NCBI GenBank assembly: GCA_949358305.1
Contig: OX442314.1
Span: 24,607,060 to 24,671,059, forward strand
Reading direction: 5' to 3'
Length of the DNA stretch: 64,000 nt
From: Strigamia acuminata
Lineage: Eukaryota; Arthropoda; Chilopoda; Geophilomorpha; Linotaeniidae
The position numbers and the translations under genes are program-made. Under the pieces are notes generated by a model. The model worked only from the letters and a program-made list of their open reading frames with translations. It made no database searches and had not been told where the DNA came from. Of the stretch, positions 1-11,639 are shown one piece after another. Position 1 is the first letter of the stretch. Each line of letters opens with the position of its first letter.

Positions 1-214
1 CAATTTTCCTTTTAAAAAACGAAACACCATGTTTTACGATTGAAATGAGTCTGAAATGATTTATACTCAAGAAATCTGAACATTTTTTTTGAAATATAGT
101 GTTCACGACTACTGTTCAGCCATGCCCATAATAGCACTATAAACCAAAATCACACAGAACAACATATGAATGATGCGATTAATAAACCTATTTGCAATAC
201 TCTTCAATGAGCTC

Positions 215-1660
215 CTATTGTTTCCAAAATTCCAATCAAATCCATGCATTCATCAAATTTGGGCTTTGTCCATTGGCATTTCCTCAGCCTGTTTGTAGTT
301 TATGCTCATCTTGTCTCTCCTAAATTTCATGTATAAAAGTGATAACGCACGTCGATGTGTTTGCTTTGGTTATGTGATGAGTTAGACAGCACTATGCTCG
401 CCGCTATCAGAATTGGAATAATTGAATTCAGTTATAGCAGTCTGCTCATCCACCTTTCCTGCTTCACATACTGCCATGTATTCAGCCTCCACCGACCCTA
501 GTCTTGCCGATATTGCCATTGTGATGTACACCCCGACCGAGCGATATGGGTGTATCACGAGAAACTCTTCTGCATACTCAAGAAGTAAGAGTTTCTTAAA
601 ACATTAATAGAGGTTTAATTATACAGAAAAACAATAATATGTACAATAACCATAAGAAAAATAATAACTTAAATTAAAGTCTATCAGTCACATAATAGTT
701 ACTGTTTTGATGCTCTGTTGTTCAGAATCCTTCTCTTTAGTATGAATGCTTCATGGTAATTTTTAGTCCTTTACATCTTAGGCACATTTCACAACACTTA
801 GCACAACACTTAGCCCATGGCTCAGCACCCTGATGCCTGATCCTGCTCTCACAACCTTCAGCATACGACTGTCCTCAACAGTAACTGTTTTCCGTCACTT
901 TATCATCTGACCGTTATCGTTCCTTAGTCATAATCATTTTTCATTGTTCATGATTCATTATGATTCAATACCAGTGTTTCTTTCAATATCATTTGACAAT
1001 TCGATTCCAATATCACACTTTATAATCTTAATCTTAAAAATAACACATTAAACTTAAATAAATCAAAGAATATTAATAATTAGATTAGATGCATAGACTC
1101 ATGCATCACACCATATTCCTACATATGAACATCTTTCAATTGAGATTTAAAGATATTAATTTTTTTAATTCCCTTTTCTTCGATTTTATGTCCACAAATC
1201 CACATCAATTGGAGATTTAATTAGCTTTTATTATTCCAATATATTTCTTACATATTTGGATTGGTGTAACTTAATTTTGTCTCGTTTCCCATCTTTGATA
1301 TGGTGATGAGATCGAAAACATAACTTGCAGTTATTACGACTTCTCTGGGCCCAATCTTCAAGATAATGCAGGCATCTGAATCGATCGCCTCGCTTCATTT
1401 TAACGCCCTACATTTAATGTTTACTGTGATTCTTATGTCATTCTCATGCTAGTCTGCTTTCTAGAGAGGTTTGTTTAGCGTGCACATTTTATTTTCGATT
1501 CCATGCGCCGTAAACATTTCCACATGTTCCATGCAAATCTCTTCGCCTTCAATCTAGGCAGTCGTCACGTCTATTTGAAGTGTGTATTCGTATTTGTTCG
1601 ACCTAACACGGTTATAACCCCATGGGCTGATGCCTGTCCGGGATATTAGGACGTGCAGAA
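215..1660 (-). pseudogene. Decayed Ty1/copia retrotransposon pol remnant (reverse transcriptase to RNase H end)
   Basis: Read on the minus strand, scattered pieces match Copia pol in the right order but in shifting frames with many stops. At about 1558-1580 the reading LQIDVTTA resembles the RT motif 'QMDVKTAFL'. At 1463-1486 CTLNKPL resembles 'CKLNKSLYGLKQ'. At 1298-1325 YVFDLITIS stands where the catalytic YVDDLL should be, so one catalytic Asp is lost. At 461-490 EAEYMAVCEAGK matches the RNase H 'STEAEYMAL' motif, at 336-372 SKHIDVRYHF matches the very conserved 'TKHIDVRYHF', and at 222-270 TKPKFDECMDLIGIL matches the C-terminal end. No LTR, gag or integrase was recognised nearby. The family is clear from motif order; exact limits are approximate. 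It is a dead fossil. Confidence 0.75.
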
Positions 1661-1896
1661 TCGTTCTGTAAGATGACTTTCTAAAAGACCCAACCTTGCA
1701 TTTCCACTGAGAACGAAAAACACAGTTAAAGATGCGTGGGAATATTCTTGAAAATATTCTTGCCATGGAAAGAGCAGCTACACAAGTAGCAAACAACAGC
1801 AAGAAACAGAGATTATTAGAAAACTAATGCTGCTTAAGTTGTGTGTTCAAATGGGAACTGGTTATCTGTTTGGCAGGCCCAGTTAGAAAGGAAAGG

Positions 1897-2115
1897 CTAT
1901 ACTCTTGTTCGACTCAAGAGTATACCCTTCTCCCATTGGCCGAGCCGCATTACTCCTAACTCCAATCTGTATTACCATAGAGTAAAGAATCTATGGGATT
2001 ACTACCACTAGGAGAAGTAGTTCTTATTTTTATTATGATTATTATTACATTTTTGGATCACTACACCATCGGCCAATGGGAGAAGGGTATACTCTTGAGT
2101 CGAACAAGAGTATAG
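1897..2115. mobile_element. MITE with perfect 47-bp terminal inverted repeats (TATACTC family)
   Basis: Positions 1897-1943 and 2069-2115 are exact inverted copies of each other over 47 bp, enclosing about 125 bp of AT-rich DNA without an ORF. The ends read CTATACTCTTG, so a TA target duplication is possible at the tips, as in Tc1/mariner-type elements. Each arm holds its own smaller palindrome (TACTCTTG, 7-nt loop, CAAGAGTA) and a subterminal CCCATTGGCCGAGCCG-like block shared with elements at 25114, 45124, 56257 and 58371. The perfect arms suggest a recent copy or gene conversion. Superfamily assignment is inference. Confidence 0.8.
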
Positions 2116-2278
2116 AAGAGCCACAGAGTCCAAAACAAAAAACCCAAAGTGAAAAAATTAGTTATAATAGAAAAACATATACTCTGTACTAGTCACACAA
2201 ATCTTTTGGAGAATAAACAGAAAGTTCTTCCAAACTTTCATTTTCTTGTGTCTGGCAGTCACATGATCAGTCAAATGG

Positions 2279-2692
2279 CATATTCCCAGTGTTGTATCTC
2301 GTTCACTAAATTGTGAACGCGCTCAAGTTCACGTTCATGACCATGTGAACGCGTTCACTAAAATTTTTTTCGAAGTGAACCAAGTTCAAGTTCATGAACT
2401 TGAATCAAAAGTTCACGTTTATTTTTCAGATTTTTTTTTAGAAATTAAAATGTTATTTGTTACATTTTGTGGATTGCAGATGGCAAAAAAAAAACACTTT
2501 TTGTAGTAAATCAGTCGTTTGCATCACTTTCATGGCTGTTTTCGTTGTAAAAAGTGATTAGAAATGAACGTTTTGATGATGAAAACGTCATCTAAACATT
2601 TAAACTAACATTTTTGCAACTTTTTCATCATCAAACATGTTCACTCCTAACGCAAACTATTAGTTCGTGTTCGATACAACACTGCATATTCC
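2279..2692. mobile_element. Non-autonomous hAT-type element with exact 8-bp target-site duplication
   Basis: The element spans 2287-2684. Its ends are CAGTGTTGTATC and the inverted GATACAACACTG, a 12-bp perfect TIR, and CAGTG is a typical hAT terminus. It is flanked by identical 8-bp copies of catattcc (2279-2286 and 2685-2692), the duplication size diagnostic of hAT transposases. The interior is AT-rich, contains short GTTCAC/GTGAAC repeats near the left end and has no transposase frame, so it must have been moved in trans. Confidence 0.87.
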
Positions 2693-4859
2693 TATACACA
2701 AATTGGTAAATGTTTATTCCTTTTTGGTATTTTATACGTATAGGTGTATGCATAATCCAGTTGATTTTCTGCCTTGCTTTGTACTTGCATGTGCCAGTCT
2801 AGTTTTTGCCTGATGCGAAATAGCTTGATGTTATGCGGCTTCCTGTTCCAAGACTTCTGCCACGGTTTTCACGTATGACGACATTTGATTATATTTTCCT
2901 CCTGAATTCCCTTCCCAGTCGTCTCCAATTTTCAACATTCAAGTCCTGCACTCCCTTTGTTTGTATTTCCGCCCCTTAAGATTCTGATTCGTTTTCGCAT
3001 TGTGGTTCCAAGAAGCCTCCTTGACTGTCAGTTTCGATTATCATTTCCTGCTCATCAATTCGTCCTCTCGTATAATTGTTCAATGAATCTTTACGTGAAG
3101 TGTCTTGATTATTAGTATTTCAGCGAACAGTCAAGTTGCTCCTTAATCTGGATAAACCTCTCAGTCGGGACTGGGAACACAATATCAAAATGCTTATCTT
3201 TTGTTCTAGAGCTTTGCTGAATGATGTTTCACAAATTGAAATAAGAAGAAAACGGAATGGCATTCTGGCAATTACTTTTTAAAAAATAATACAACTTTTG
3301 TAAATAAAATAAATAAAAAAATAATTTTTTTTAATGAGTTTTATAATATGCTAAACACAGCTAAGTGCTCACTTGTTGTTGTAATTATGGTCAAAAATAG
3401 TCCCAAATGGTTTCATTTCAACACAATTAAATTAAAAAATGGAAATGTGTAAAATGTTGAGGTGGGAACGAAATGGCTTTGAAAGATGTTGCATGCAGAG
3501 TGTTTTGTGTTTTAGTCGCGTTTTAAGCACAGAGCTTAGTTCACACAAGTGGAAATGCTGCGCCATCGCTCTCAGGAAATTTATATTCACAAGTGCTTAA
3601 CTAGTTCACTCATGAAGAAAAAATGTTTCAAAACGATTGCCTCATAATGAGTGGATTCTTACTACACCTGGAGCGTGAGTGCAAGATCCACAGAATAATA
3701 ATATTGAGTAGACGGTCAAGAGGATGATGTGATTGTCACCTAGTATCCACTCACAGTTATTACATCTGTGCCCGTTTCTTCCCCATCGACACTAATGCTC
3801 ACGCGCAGCATTTCAAACTAATGTCTAGTGTTAAAATTCTAAATTTGCACATTAAACAAACATTAAGTGCTCATTCAAAACTGCTGTTTAATCTAAATGA
3901 CATTTCAAATGCTGATGTCGCTTGGGTAAGATTTTGGCTTTAACTAAAGACCGGATATTAATGCAAAATAAAATTCGTTTTATGCGCACACAATATGCAC
4001 CAAAAATTTCATTTTATGCAGTAAAAAATAATATTTCTTTATGCATTTATGCATTTAACCGGCCGCTCATTGTTTATTTAATTATTTACATACAATACAG
4101 TGTTTATGTCCTTAAAAAATCAAACTGGGAACTCTTTGCATTTCCTTATACAAAATTCAATTACGTAAGTATTCTGGTCATGTTTAGACCGTAAAAAAAT
4201 CGACCATTAAAAAAAAACTACTAGCATTGTAGTCCTATGGGAAATGTAAACCTCAAGAGTAATACAAACAAAATCAATTTTTCAAGATAAGCCACAATCA
4301 AAATTCCAAGACCAAGTGACCAATCATTGCCAACTTCATGTCTTTTGGGAAAACATTCAAGGTTTAAAGATTTCCATCACTAAAAAAAAATTGTTGAATA
4401 GTTCTCCTTCAATGTATTCCTCGACTAATGACACGTTCAGCAAAAAGCGGCATCTTTTATACACAGAGAAACAATTTTTTCTTTCGTTTCCAACTTTCAG
4501 CGCACACACAACAAAGAACACACTTTAAATTTCCGGAGGCCGGCAATTGCACGTGGACCCAACTTATTTACATAATGAAATATTAATGAAGGTCGTTAGA
4601 ATGCAAAAGAAGAAGAAGAAGAAAAAAAAAAACTAATGACAAAATTAAACAAGATACAGAATAAAATTCATTCCATTTAACATTGTCCTCTTTAGTGAGT
4701 ATTTTGAACTCGCTTTTCCTTGAATACTATTAATTAATTAATTAATTAACCAGAAATAAAAAGAAAATTAAAAAAAAAACATAGTGCGCATTCAATTCAT
4801 TTTAAATTGATCGATTGATTGGTTAAACTAGAAGAATGTGTATGGGATTCCACAGATTC
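2693..4859. other. Non-coding AT-rich DNA
   Basis: No convincing gene was seen. Short frames at 3922-4194 and 4316-4528 have no recognisable domain or splice context and look random. A (TTAA)n-like simple repeat lies at about 4730-4752. A 12-bp inverted match (GAAATGCTGCGC) between about 3550 and 3807 hints at an old TIR element but is too short to call. Confidence 0.5.
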
Positions 4860-4860
4860 T

Positions 4861-4966
4861 AATCTCGGAAATCCTCGCAAAATCCTACGAGATCTCGCAG
4901 AATCTCACGAGATCTCGCAAAATCTCAAGAGATCTCGCAAAATCTTGCAAAATCTCGCAAGATTAT
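4861..4966. repeat. Degenerate tandem repeat of a CGAGATCTCGCAAAATCT-type unit
   Basis: The phrase 'gagatctcgca(a/g)aatct' recurs about four times in 100 bp with small changes. The unit contains the palindrome CGAGATCTCG. It is a short minisatellite-like array with no coding potential. Confidence 0.7.
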
Positions 4967-5189
4967 AGCCAAATTCCGCATTTAGTCGACTAAATGCTAT
5001 CAAAAATAGGTGCGTCTTACAATCGAAGCTTCTTAGAATGTAAAACGCATTTTTTTCCCATATAAACATCTCTAAAAACGAGATGTTGTCTTATACAATC
5101 GATAGCGTCTTAGAATCGCTAGAAGAAATACAGTAGCATAAACATACCGTGGGCGCCAGGTGGCGTTTGTACAGTGTCATCATAAATAC

Positions 5190-5356
5190 GCTACAAGGTA
5201 GCACAAATATTAATACGAAATTCTCGCTTCCAAAATCACCTGTTAACACACGTTGACACTCGTGGCACGACCCACAAAAGTTCACGCTATTTTTATCGTG
5301 CTACGAAATTCACCACGAGATTTTACGCGATTAACACAGCATAACACGACCGTGCT
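5190..5356. repeat. Dispersed repeat, sibling of 44650-44832
   Basis: This block aligns end to end with 44650-44832 in the same orientation. Shared landmarks include the TCGTGGCAC segment, a TTTTT(A/G)TCGTGC(T/C)AC segment, GAGATTTTAC and the CACGA(C/T)CGTG end. Divergence is substantial, so it is an old repeat family. No protein was seen in either copy, and the class of element is unknown. Confidence 0.6.
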
Positions 5357-5359
5357 GCA

Positions 5360-6302
5360 GTATGCATTATTGATTGCGCCTTTAAGTTCTTCCAAGCACA
5401 AACAGTAATTTTTTGCTAATATCTCAAGAACTCTCACAGATAATTAATTTCTCGTGCGGATTTAGACTCGGGAAGGTCATTTACATATGTCCACTTAATT
5501 TCAGAGAATTCGAAAGCACAAAAGATTTTTTTTCTCCAAAAAGGGCGATGCTAAGTGCAGACTTGTTTTCTTCCTAAGACACAATTTAAGCGTAAACAGT
5601 CTATTCGCGACAGTCCCCGCGTTTATTTCCAACTAGATTCTGCTTTTTGAAAGAAATCAATACGAGCGAATGTCTGTTTATTCTATTTCTGCTTCCCTTT
5701 CAAACAATTTCTCTCGCATTTCTAATACAATGATAAGATCGTTAAAAAACTCACCTTCAACTCCTCCATTTTTACAAAAACATATATTTTCTCGCAATGG
5801 ACGTATTTCAAAGTCCTTTTTATTTATCTTTTAACTTGTTTACTCACTAAATGAAGGCAATATCCACACCAAACTACAACAGAAAGAAAAAAAATCAAAT
5901 CTAATTCTATATCTTAGCACGGTCCCTGTGAGGCACTTCCGCTGCTCTGTTAAAACCTAACAGATGCATATGGGGAGTCTTTCCCGCTACAAATACCTTG
6001 TCGAAACAGCCACACGACATCCACACGACAGCAAATAGGGTCGTAGTTAAAGCCCCTTAGAACCATAAAACTAATTAATGCGTGTAATTATGTTTACTTA
6101 GCAATAACGCTATGGAATTCTATTTTCCACATTACTTTATTACGTATTATTCATTAGGACGTTATGGAATTGTGAAACATTCCACTTACCGCAACGATTT
6201 CATTAAAATTAAGAGAAAAGCAGCGAGATACTCATCTAAAAACTCAAAATATTGAAATCTCTTTAAGAACAAGTTCGGCCATTAATACACCACGGCGTGT
6301 AA
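5360..6302. other. Non-coding AT-rich DNA
   Basis: Nothing recognisable was seen here: no long frame, no paired inverted repeats and only short A/T runs. Confidence 0.4.
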
Positions 6303-6816
6303 TTTGCTGTGTGGTCATCGTGGTCTTGGGCCACCATATGAGTTGAGAAAATCACCCGTGGTGGAAAGAATGAATAACTCTATTTTGCTCGTGTTCTGGC
6401 CGAAATTGGTGTCTAGGCGGAGTTATCACCTTCCCAACTCGGTTCATCTGGTTGGTTATGTTGCGTCCATTCCCACTGCACGCATCCGCGTGGTACCGCA
6501 TTGGATGCTGCGCGATGATTCGCGTGGTCAATGGCACTTCTCCATAAGTGCTAATCTCTCATCCCGTTGCAGCAAGGCGGTTTTCATGGCATCCCAATTG
6601 GAATGCCACTCCAATCCTCCTATTTACACTAGTGCGTGTGCCAATACTTCGCACACCCAAACATTACCACCAACTTCTGTGCGACATACTGGTCGTTTAA
6701 CACCTCTCCCATGATCGCCTACGTCACAACATCGCCAGTGACCACTGACACCATATGCTCATACACGCTGACCGAAGAATAAACAAGTTTGTTGCAGTGT
6801 TTGTACGCAATTTTGC
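6303..6816. mobile_element. Candidate solo LTR
   Basis: This island is clearly richer in G+C than its surroundings. It begins TGTGTGG at 6308, carries a polyadenylation signal AATAAA at 6778-6783 about 30 bp before its end, and ends at 6811. The five bases tttgc occur directly on both sides (6303-6307 and 6812-6816), as expected for an LTR-element target duplication. Unlike most LTRs it does not end in CA, although the BEL element in this window does not either. The 136-codon frame at 6304-6714 has no recognised domain and is probably fortuitous. It could instead be an exon or another repeat. Confidence 0.35.
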
Positions 6817-7281
6817 ATTTTGTTTAATCAAAAGATCGATAACTTGGTCAAATGTCTCAAATGATTGGCAGGAAAAGCGCCAACAGTGCAGATTATGCTG
6901 ATTTATGACTGTTTTACTAATATATTAAATTATTTAATCATTAAAATTATTACAAATTGAGATAATTTATCTCTCGTGTGGGGTTATGCTAAGTAAACAA
7001 ACCTACCCTAGTTAGTGACTTTGTCAGACATGGATAGCATATCATGCATAGTAATGCACCTGACATATTTGATCAATTCCTTGATATTTTGATAAAGTGT
7101 ATGATTGTTTATTCAATTCTAATCATAACAACTCATACGACAGATGCTCAAATTATTTCCAAGTCTGTAAAAATTTATATTTTAATATTTCGGTTCTAGT
7201 AAAAAAGTCACTGATTTCTACATAACTAATGAATAAGTGTGACCAGTCACAACTTCTACATAAGTGGTTCAAGTGTGAACT

Positions 7282-7390
7282 AGGCATTAGTTTATTTACT
7301 TTATTTTAGCATTATTGGGCCTAATAGTAAGAAATCAACTGCTCAGTATGAATTTGGCATCAAGACACCGGACGAGAACTCTGGGCATGC
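7282..7390. repeat. Partial copy of dispersed repeat family A
   Basis: The segments TTTATTTACTTTATTTTAGC (about 7290-7310) and AATTTGGCATCAAGACACCG (about 7350-7370) match the right part of the element at 59600-59732. Related pieces lie at 37545-37660 and 57545-57791. No protein is encoded. Confidence 0.6.
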
Positions 7391-7572
7391 TTTTGTCTTA
7401 TAAAAGCACAAAACCATATAAGCATAAACTTTGAAAAGCAACAATATTTAGTGAGAAGTCGGCTTCGAAAAAAGAAGAGCGACAACCACAAACAATTGTG
7501 TTGAACAATACAATAGCCAAACTTAAAGTTATTCAATTAGAATCTGGGATTGAGTTTCTTTGTCTCAATCTC

Positions 7573-7590
7573 CCATCCATCCATCCATCC
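7573..7590. repeat. (CCAT)n microsatellite
   Basis: About four and a half copies of CCAT were read directly. Confidence 0.9.
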
Positions 7591-7828
7591 CTCGTTGTTC
7601 CCCAGTCCCCTTTGTGTTTTGTTTTCTTTTCATTTTAACTTTCTCCAACGTTTTGCAATTGAATTCCAACTTGGGTGGGCAGGTTTGCTTTATTTCTTAA
7701 AGAAGTAGTATTGAAAAATAGTGGTGTGCTTGAAAACGACGACCAATTAGGACGTCTCGATTTCGACCAAGCAGATACAACAAAGTGTGGCAAGATCCCT
7801 CGGGAATTTGGTGCGAGTGGAATTTACG

Positions 7829-8080
7829 ATGCAAGTGTCAACCACTAAATCCGACGATAAAACCAGCATGGAAAGGAACCGTATCAAGATGAGTGACGCT
7901 CACCCTACGGTATCCTTTAAGAACACTACGAACAGAGATAAAAGGAGTCGTAGGGGAAATCCTAATCCCTTTTCTTGCTGTGCCTCGCTCGGTGCAAAGC
8001 GAGTTTTAGTTGTTGCATCGATCACGACACCAAACTGCGAGTCTACAAATAACACGCGGATGGAGAAAATATTACTGTGA
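7829..8080 (+). CDS. Weak open-frame candidate, unknown product (83 aa)
   Basis: An ATG at 7829 opens an 83-codon frame ending TGA at 8078-8080 in a locally GC-richer stretch. The predicted protein is basic and polar (the KRSRRG cluster is near the middle) with a CC pair, no signal peptide and no recognisable domain. The opposite strand is also open over part of the region (7900-8094), which lowers confidence. No splice sites or promoter were identified. It is most likely fortuitous and is listed because its composition stands out from neighbours. Confidence 0.12.
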   Translation: MQVSTTKSDDKTSMERNRIKMSDAHPTVSFKNTTNRDKRSRRGNPNPFSCCASLGAKRVLVVASITTPNCESTNNTRMEKILL

Positions 8081-8099
8081 AAGCGGGGGTTCATGGCTG

Positions 8100-10160
8100 C
8101 GCATTAAATCGATGCCCGAGCACTGCACTACATATTTCACCCACTAAGCAATAGCACAAATTGATTCGCTTCTAATGCCTCGTGAATTTATAACCGACAA
8201 AACTTTCACCCTTCGCTCCGACCCACCTTCAAAGAAAAAAGTCGTCCATCAAATTCACTCCAATCTCGTCGTCGCACAACTGTTAACCCATATTCTTCAA
8301 AAAATACGTTCAAATTATATTACAATAAAATTTTTAAAAAATACATTGGGAACGCATTTAATAACACATTTTACAAAATATATTATGACAGAATATTTGC
8401 AAACCATGCTAACCGATAGCATGGGTGGCAAATATGGCTACAATGGTGGAACGGTGGAAGAGAAAAGTGGTTTTTAGTATACAGGAAAGAATTAATAAAA
8501 GTTTTCGAGACTTCGAAACAATCTAGCTGGGATTGCAGCATGCGCGAGTAACAATTGAAGACTAGATGGTAAAACTTAACTTGATTTAATTGTAGAAATT
8601 TTAGTACGGAAAAACGTGTGGTAACACACGTTCATACATAAAAAAAGATGGTGGAAGACCCAAAAAACGGGGCCAACTTCCAGTCAGCAAGGACCGGTCA
8701 CCGAATTTACATACCGAAGGGCTCTTGTAACAACCCTCTATAAGAACAACAATATTCAATGATAAAACACTTGTAATCAATTCAAACACTGTAAAAACAT
8801 ATCATCATTCAATAAATTCAGAAAACAAATAACTTTTACTAATTTTAAAACTAACATGAAAATTAACACTTTGACAATAAAAAACATTGAATTTAAACTA
8901 AACAAATGAATTATTAATAAAATCATTAAATTTGAATATTAAATCCAAATCTGGATTTTACAAAAGTGAAAAATTTTACGGAACTAAAGTTTTTCAACCC
9001 TGACGAGCACTATTGGGTTTTACTGGAGAGCTTTTCGTCTCTTTACAGTCTGCAGCAAGAAGTGTAATGACTACTTAGGCTGACGCAATAACTTTTTTTA
9101 AAGGGTCACTAATAGTATTAAGGCCTGTAACAATTGCACTAAAAATTCAGTTGAAATATTTTTAGGGTCGAGTGTAACAAGATGTTAAACTGAAAATTGT
9201 TTTCTGGGGCTTCGCAAAGCAAAAGATTATCCTAAATCTGAGAACATGAGTGTTTTTATGATCTTTCTGGCGTCACACATGCCAAAAAGATGCAACAAAA
9301 AAAGAAGAAAAAACGCTTTTTATGGGATAAAATACAATCAGTAAAAATTTATTCATGAAACATCAGAAAGAAAGAAAAAAAAATCAAAACTTACATAATA
9401 TGCCCATGAGAGATAATTGGATTTCTTTAAAATAATAAGTAAAAAATAACAAATAAAGAAAAAGACCCCAAAGAAAACTTAACCCAATTTCCTTCCTTTT
9501 TCATTTTAATTCTTTAATCTAAATAATTTATAACTAATCTATTCCAAAACCTGCACTCGTTTACAGTCGAAAAACAGACCAAAAAAAAATAGATGAACAA
9601 ACGCGAACCGATGTCTTTATTTGCTTTAATGCAGTGACTCAATGTACATCAGCTCTTAATTAAATTTCCCTTCGACCGAGAAATGACGAATGCCTAAAGG
9701 GTGCTGCAGATAAGCCAAACCTCCGATAAATAAATCCTGTTCTGCGTTTCCGCACTTCTCACTCATTTAAATACGAAAAATGACGAGTTAAACACAAAAT
9801 CCCATCGAAAAAATTCATTCTGGACCTGATTAACGACCCTACAACATAGATCACGTCAAACTCCGATCCCAAACGCAAATTATTACTCGTGTCACCACAG
9901 TCTTAACTGATGATCGTCTCTAATTCAGAAAGCCCCCCCAGGCCCAAGGCGAGAACGAATAAGAGTGTAACCCAATAGGACGTAAAGACCTGATACTAAT
10001 GTAATTTTACCGGCAACGCACCCCGGGGAATCTGTCGACCGTCACCCAGTTTCCAAACTGTCGTCTTAGCTAACGCGCCAGCTCGAATTATCAACGCTGT
10101 AACAAAAGAAATTATCCTTTTTTTTTATTACTGTTGAATGCAATCGAATTTTACCCGCAC
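8100..10160. other. Non-coding AT-rich DNA
   Basis: No gene or paired repeat was convincing. Around 8608-8628 there is a short ACGTGT...ACACGT palindrome. Long A-rich runs occur at 9290-9480. A GC-richer patch at 9890-10090 has no frame of note. Confidence 0.4.
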
Positions 10161-10161
10161 T

Positions 10162-10868
10162 TGCCCGTATGGTTCAAAAATATATTTTACAATATATTGC
10201 TTTTCAAAATGATAAAGCATTTTGTGGCATTAAGTATACTATTTGTACCTTAAATTAACGCATTTCACAATACAAGAAACTGCAGTGAAAAGAATAACTC
10301 CAACGGAAGACAGATTTGATTGAGAACAATAAGCCGATGAATATACAGGGTGTCCTAAAAGTCTGTACCCCTCCAAATATTTCCTGAGCAATTGCATCTA
10401 GGCCAACTTTGATGAAGCGATCGTATAGGAAGTTGGGTAAGAGCAATTCAATGACGTCATCAAATTTGACCTTGAAGGTCATTTTCAAGGTCATTCACTT
10501 GCTAACTTCTAAACCAATCAGGTTAGAGCAAAAAAGTCAATTACAAAGTTGTAGAGCACCATCAAATTAGTACTATCCAACTTATCTTAGTCATCTTAAG
10601 TTAAATGTTATCGTTAAATGTTATCGTTAATCCCTAATACACGCAGTAACAATATACAATTGAAAAAATGTGTTTGAAAATGCATTCATACTTGACCAAT
10701 AATAGTGATGTATTATGACTGCATTTCGTAATACGTTTTACAAATTGTATTTTCATTTGCAAACCAATAGCATGCTAAACTGTATTACTAGTACAAAATG
10801 TATTCTAGTAAAACCCAATACAATGTAAGATAATTGTATTTTTGAACCACATGGGTGTCCTGCCCGTA
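10162..10868. mobile_element. TIR element of the GGTTCAAAAATA family (family D), with an internal GGGTGTCC element fragment
   Basis: The left end (10170) reads TGGTTCAAAAATATATTTTA. Near the right end (to 10849) is the inverted TGTATTTTTGAACCA. A second copy lies at 27462-28011 and a fragment at about 61234-61290. The 8-mer tgcccgta lies directly left of the element (10162-10169) and again at 10861-10868, 11 bp beyond the right arm, possibly an 8-bp target duplication around an unequally eroded end. Inside, from 10346, TACAGGGTGTCCTAAAAGTC resembles the start of a different 'GGGTGTCC' transposon whose other end is missing. No transposase was seen. Confidence 0.6.
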
Positions 10869-11288
10869 AACGTATAAATTTCCAAGCAAATTTGTTTCTT
10901 ATTTGTTCGTATCGGTTTCTCACGTAGAGCGAATTAACGAGAGTTTGATGAAGACTTGGAAACGCGTCTCGGAATGCAAAACTTACGTCCAATTTAATCC
11001 TTTTGCTAAGTAGTGTCCGTGCGCGGCCATTAATTAAGCCCCATCTAATAGGGATTAAGGTGTTTTGTTCAAGATAAAGGGAACGTCAATTTTTTCGCTT
11101 ATATATTTGTTTACACAGCAAGAAAAAAAAATTATTTCACCAACTTTTGCAGCTGAGAATGTAAAACTTTACTTTTTCCGTCACGGAATTGGTTAACCAT
11201 CTAATTATGCTAACAAAGTTAAGCATTTTTTTTCTATTATTTTAAATCGAGTTGATGCGGTTGCACCCAAACCAAATTGATTTCAGTA
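10869..11288. other. Non-coding DNA
   Basis: Apart from short random frames, nothing recognisable was seen. Confidence 0.4.
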
Positions 11289-11299
11289 CCACGGTCCAA

Positions 11300-11360
11300 G
11301 GTCCAATGTTTAATTTATTAGTTCCAGTCAGTCCAATGTTTAATTTACCAGTTCCAATTG
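11300..11360. repeat. Two-copy 30-bp direct repeat
   Basis: The phrase GTCCAATGTTTAATTTA is followed by (T/C)(T/C)AGTTCCA twice in a row, a simple tandem duplication of about 30 bp. Confidence 0.8.
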
Positions 11361-11570
11361 TTTTTATTGGCATTATAGGGAGCTGCAGTGCCAAACTTCC
11401 CACACGTTCTATTACTCCACTTTTGTATACAATGAACTCCCTCAAGACCAACCGAAGGCGAGTTAGGAAAAGGTGCCCGGACTACAGAGCATCCTGTCTA
11501 TAGAAAGACTCCATCACTTCAAGCATGCACAACAAATAAACAAATCCCAACCAAGCAGAAACGGTTACTA

Positions 11571-11627
11571 CCGTAAATACTCTCACAGTACACCCGCGCC
11601 CTATTGACAGAACCTAGATTATCCCCG
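11571..11627. repeat. Terminal fragment of repeat family E
   Basis: The sequence TACCGTAAATACTCTC, followed by CGCGCCCTATTGACAGAACC, matches inverted the end of the family E element near 42380-42410 (GGTTCTGTCAATAGAGCGCG). The internal 31-bp array of that family is absent here, so this is an end fragment or deletion derivative. Confidence 0.6.
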
Positions 11628-11639
11628 CCAATAAATAAA

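Noticed and set aside
6304-6714. 136-codon frame as a host gene
   Set aside because: It has no domain, overlaps an open frame on the other strand, and lies inside a stretch that looks like an LTR.
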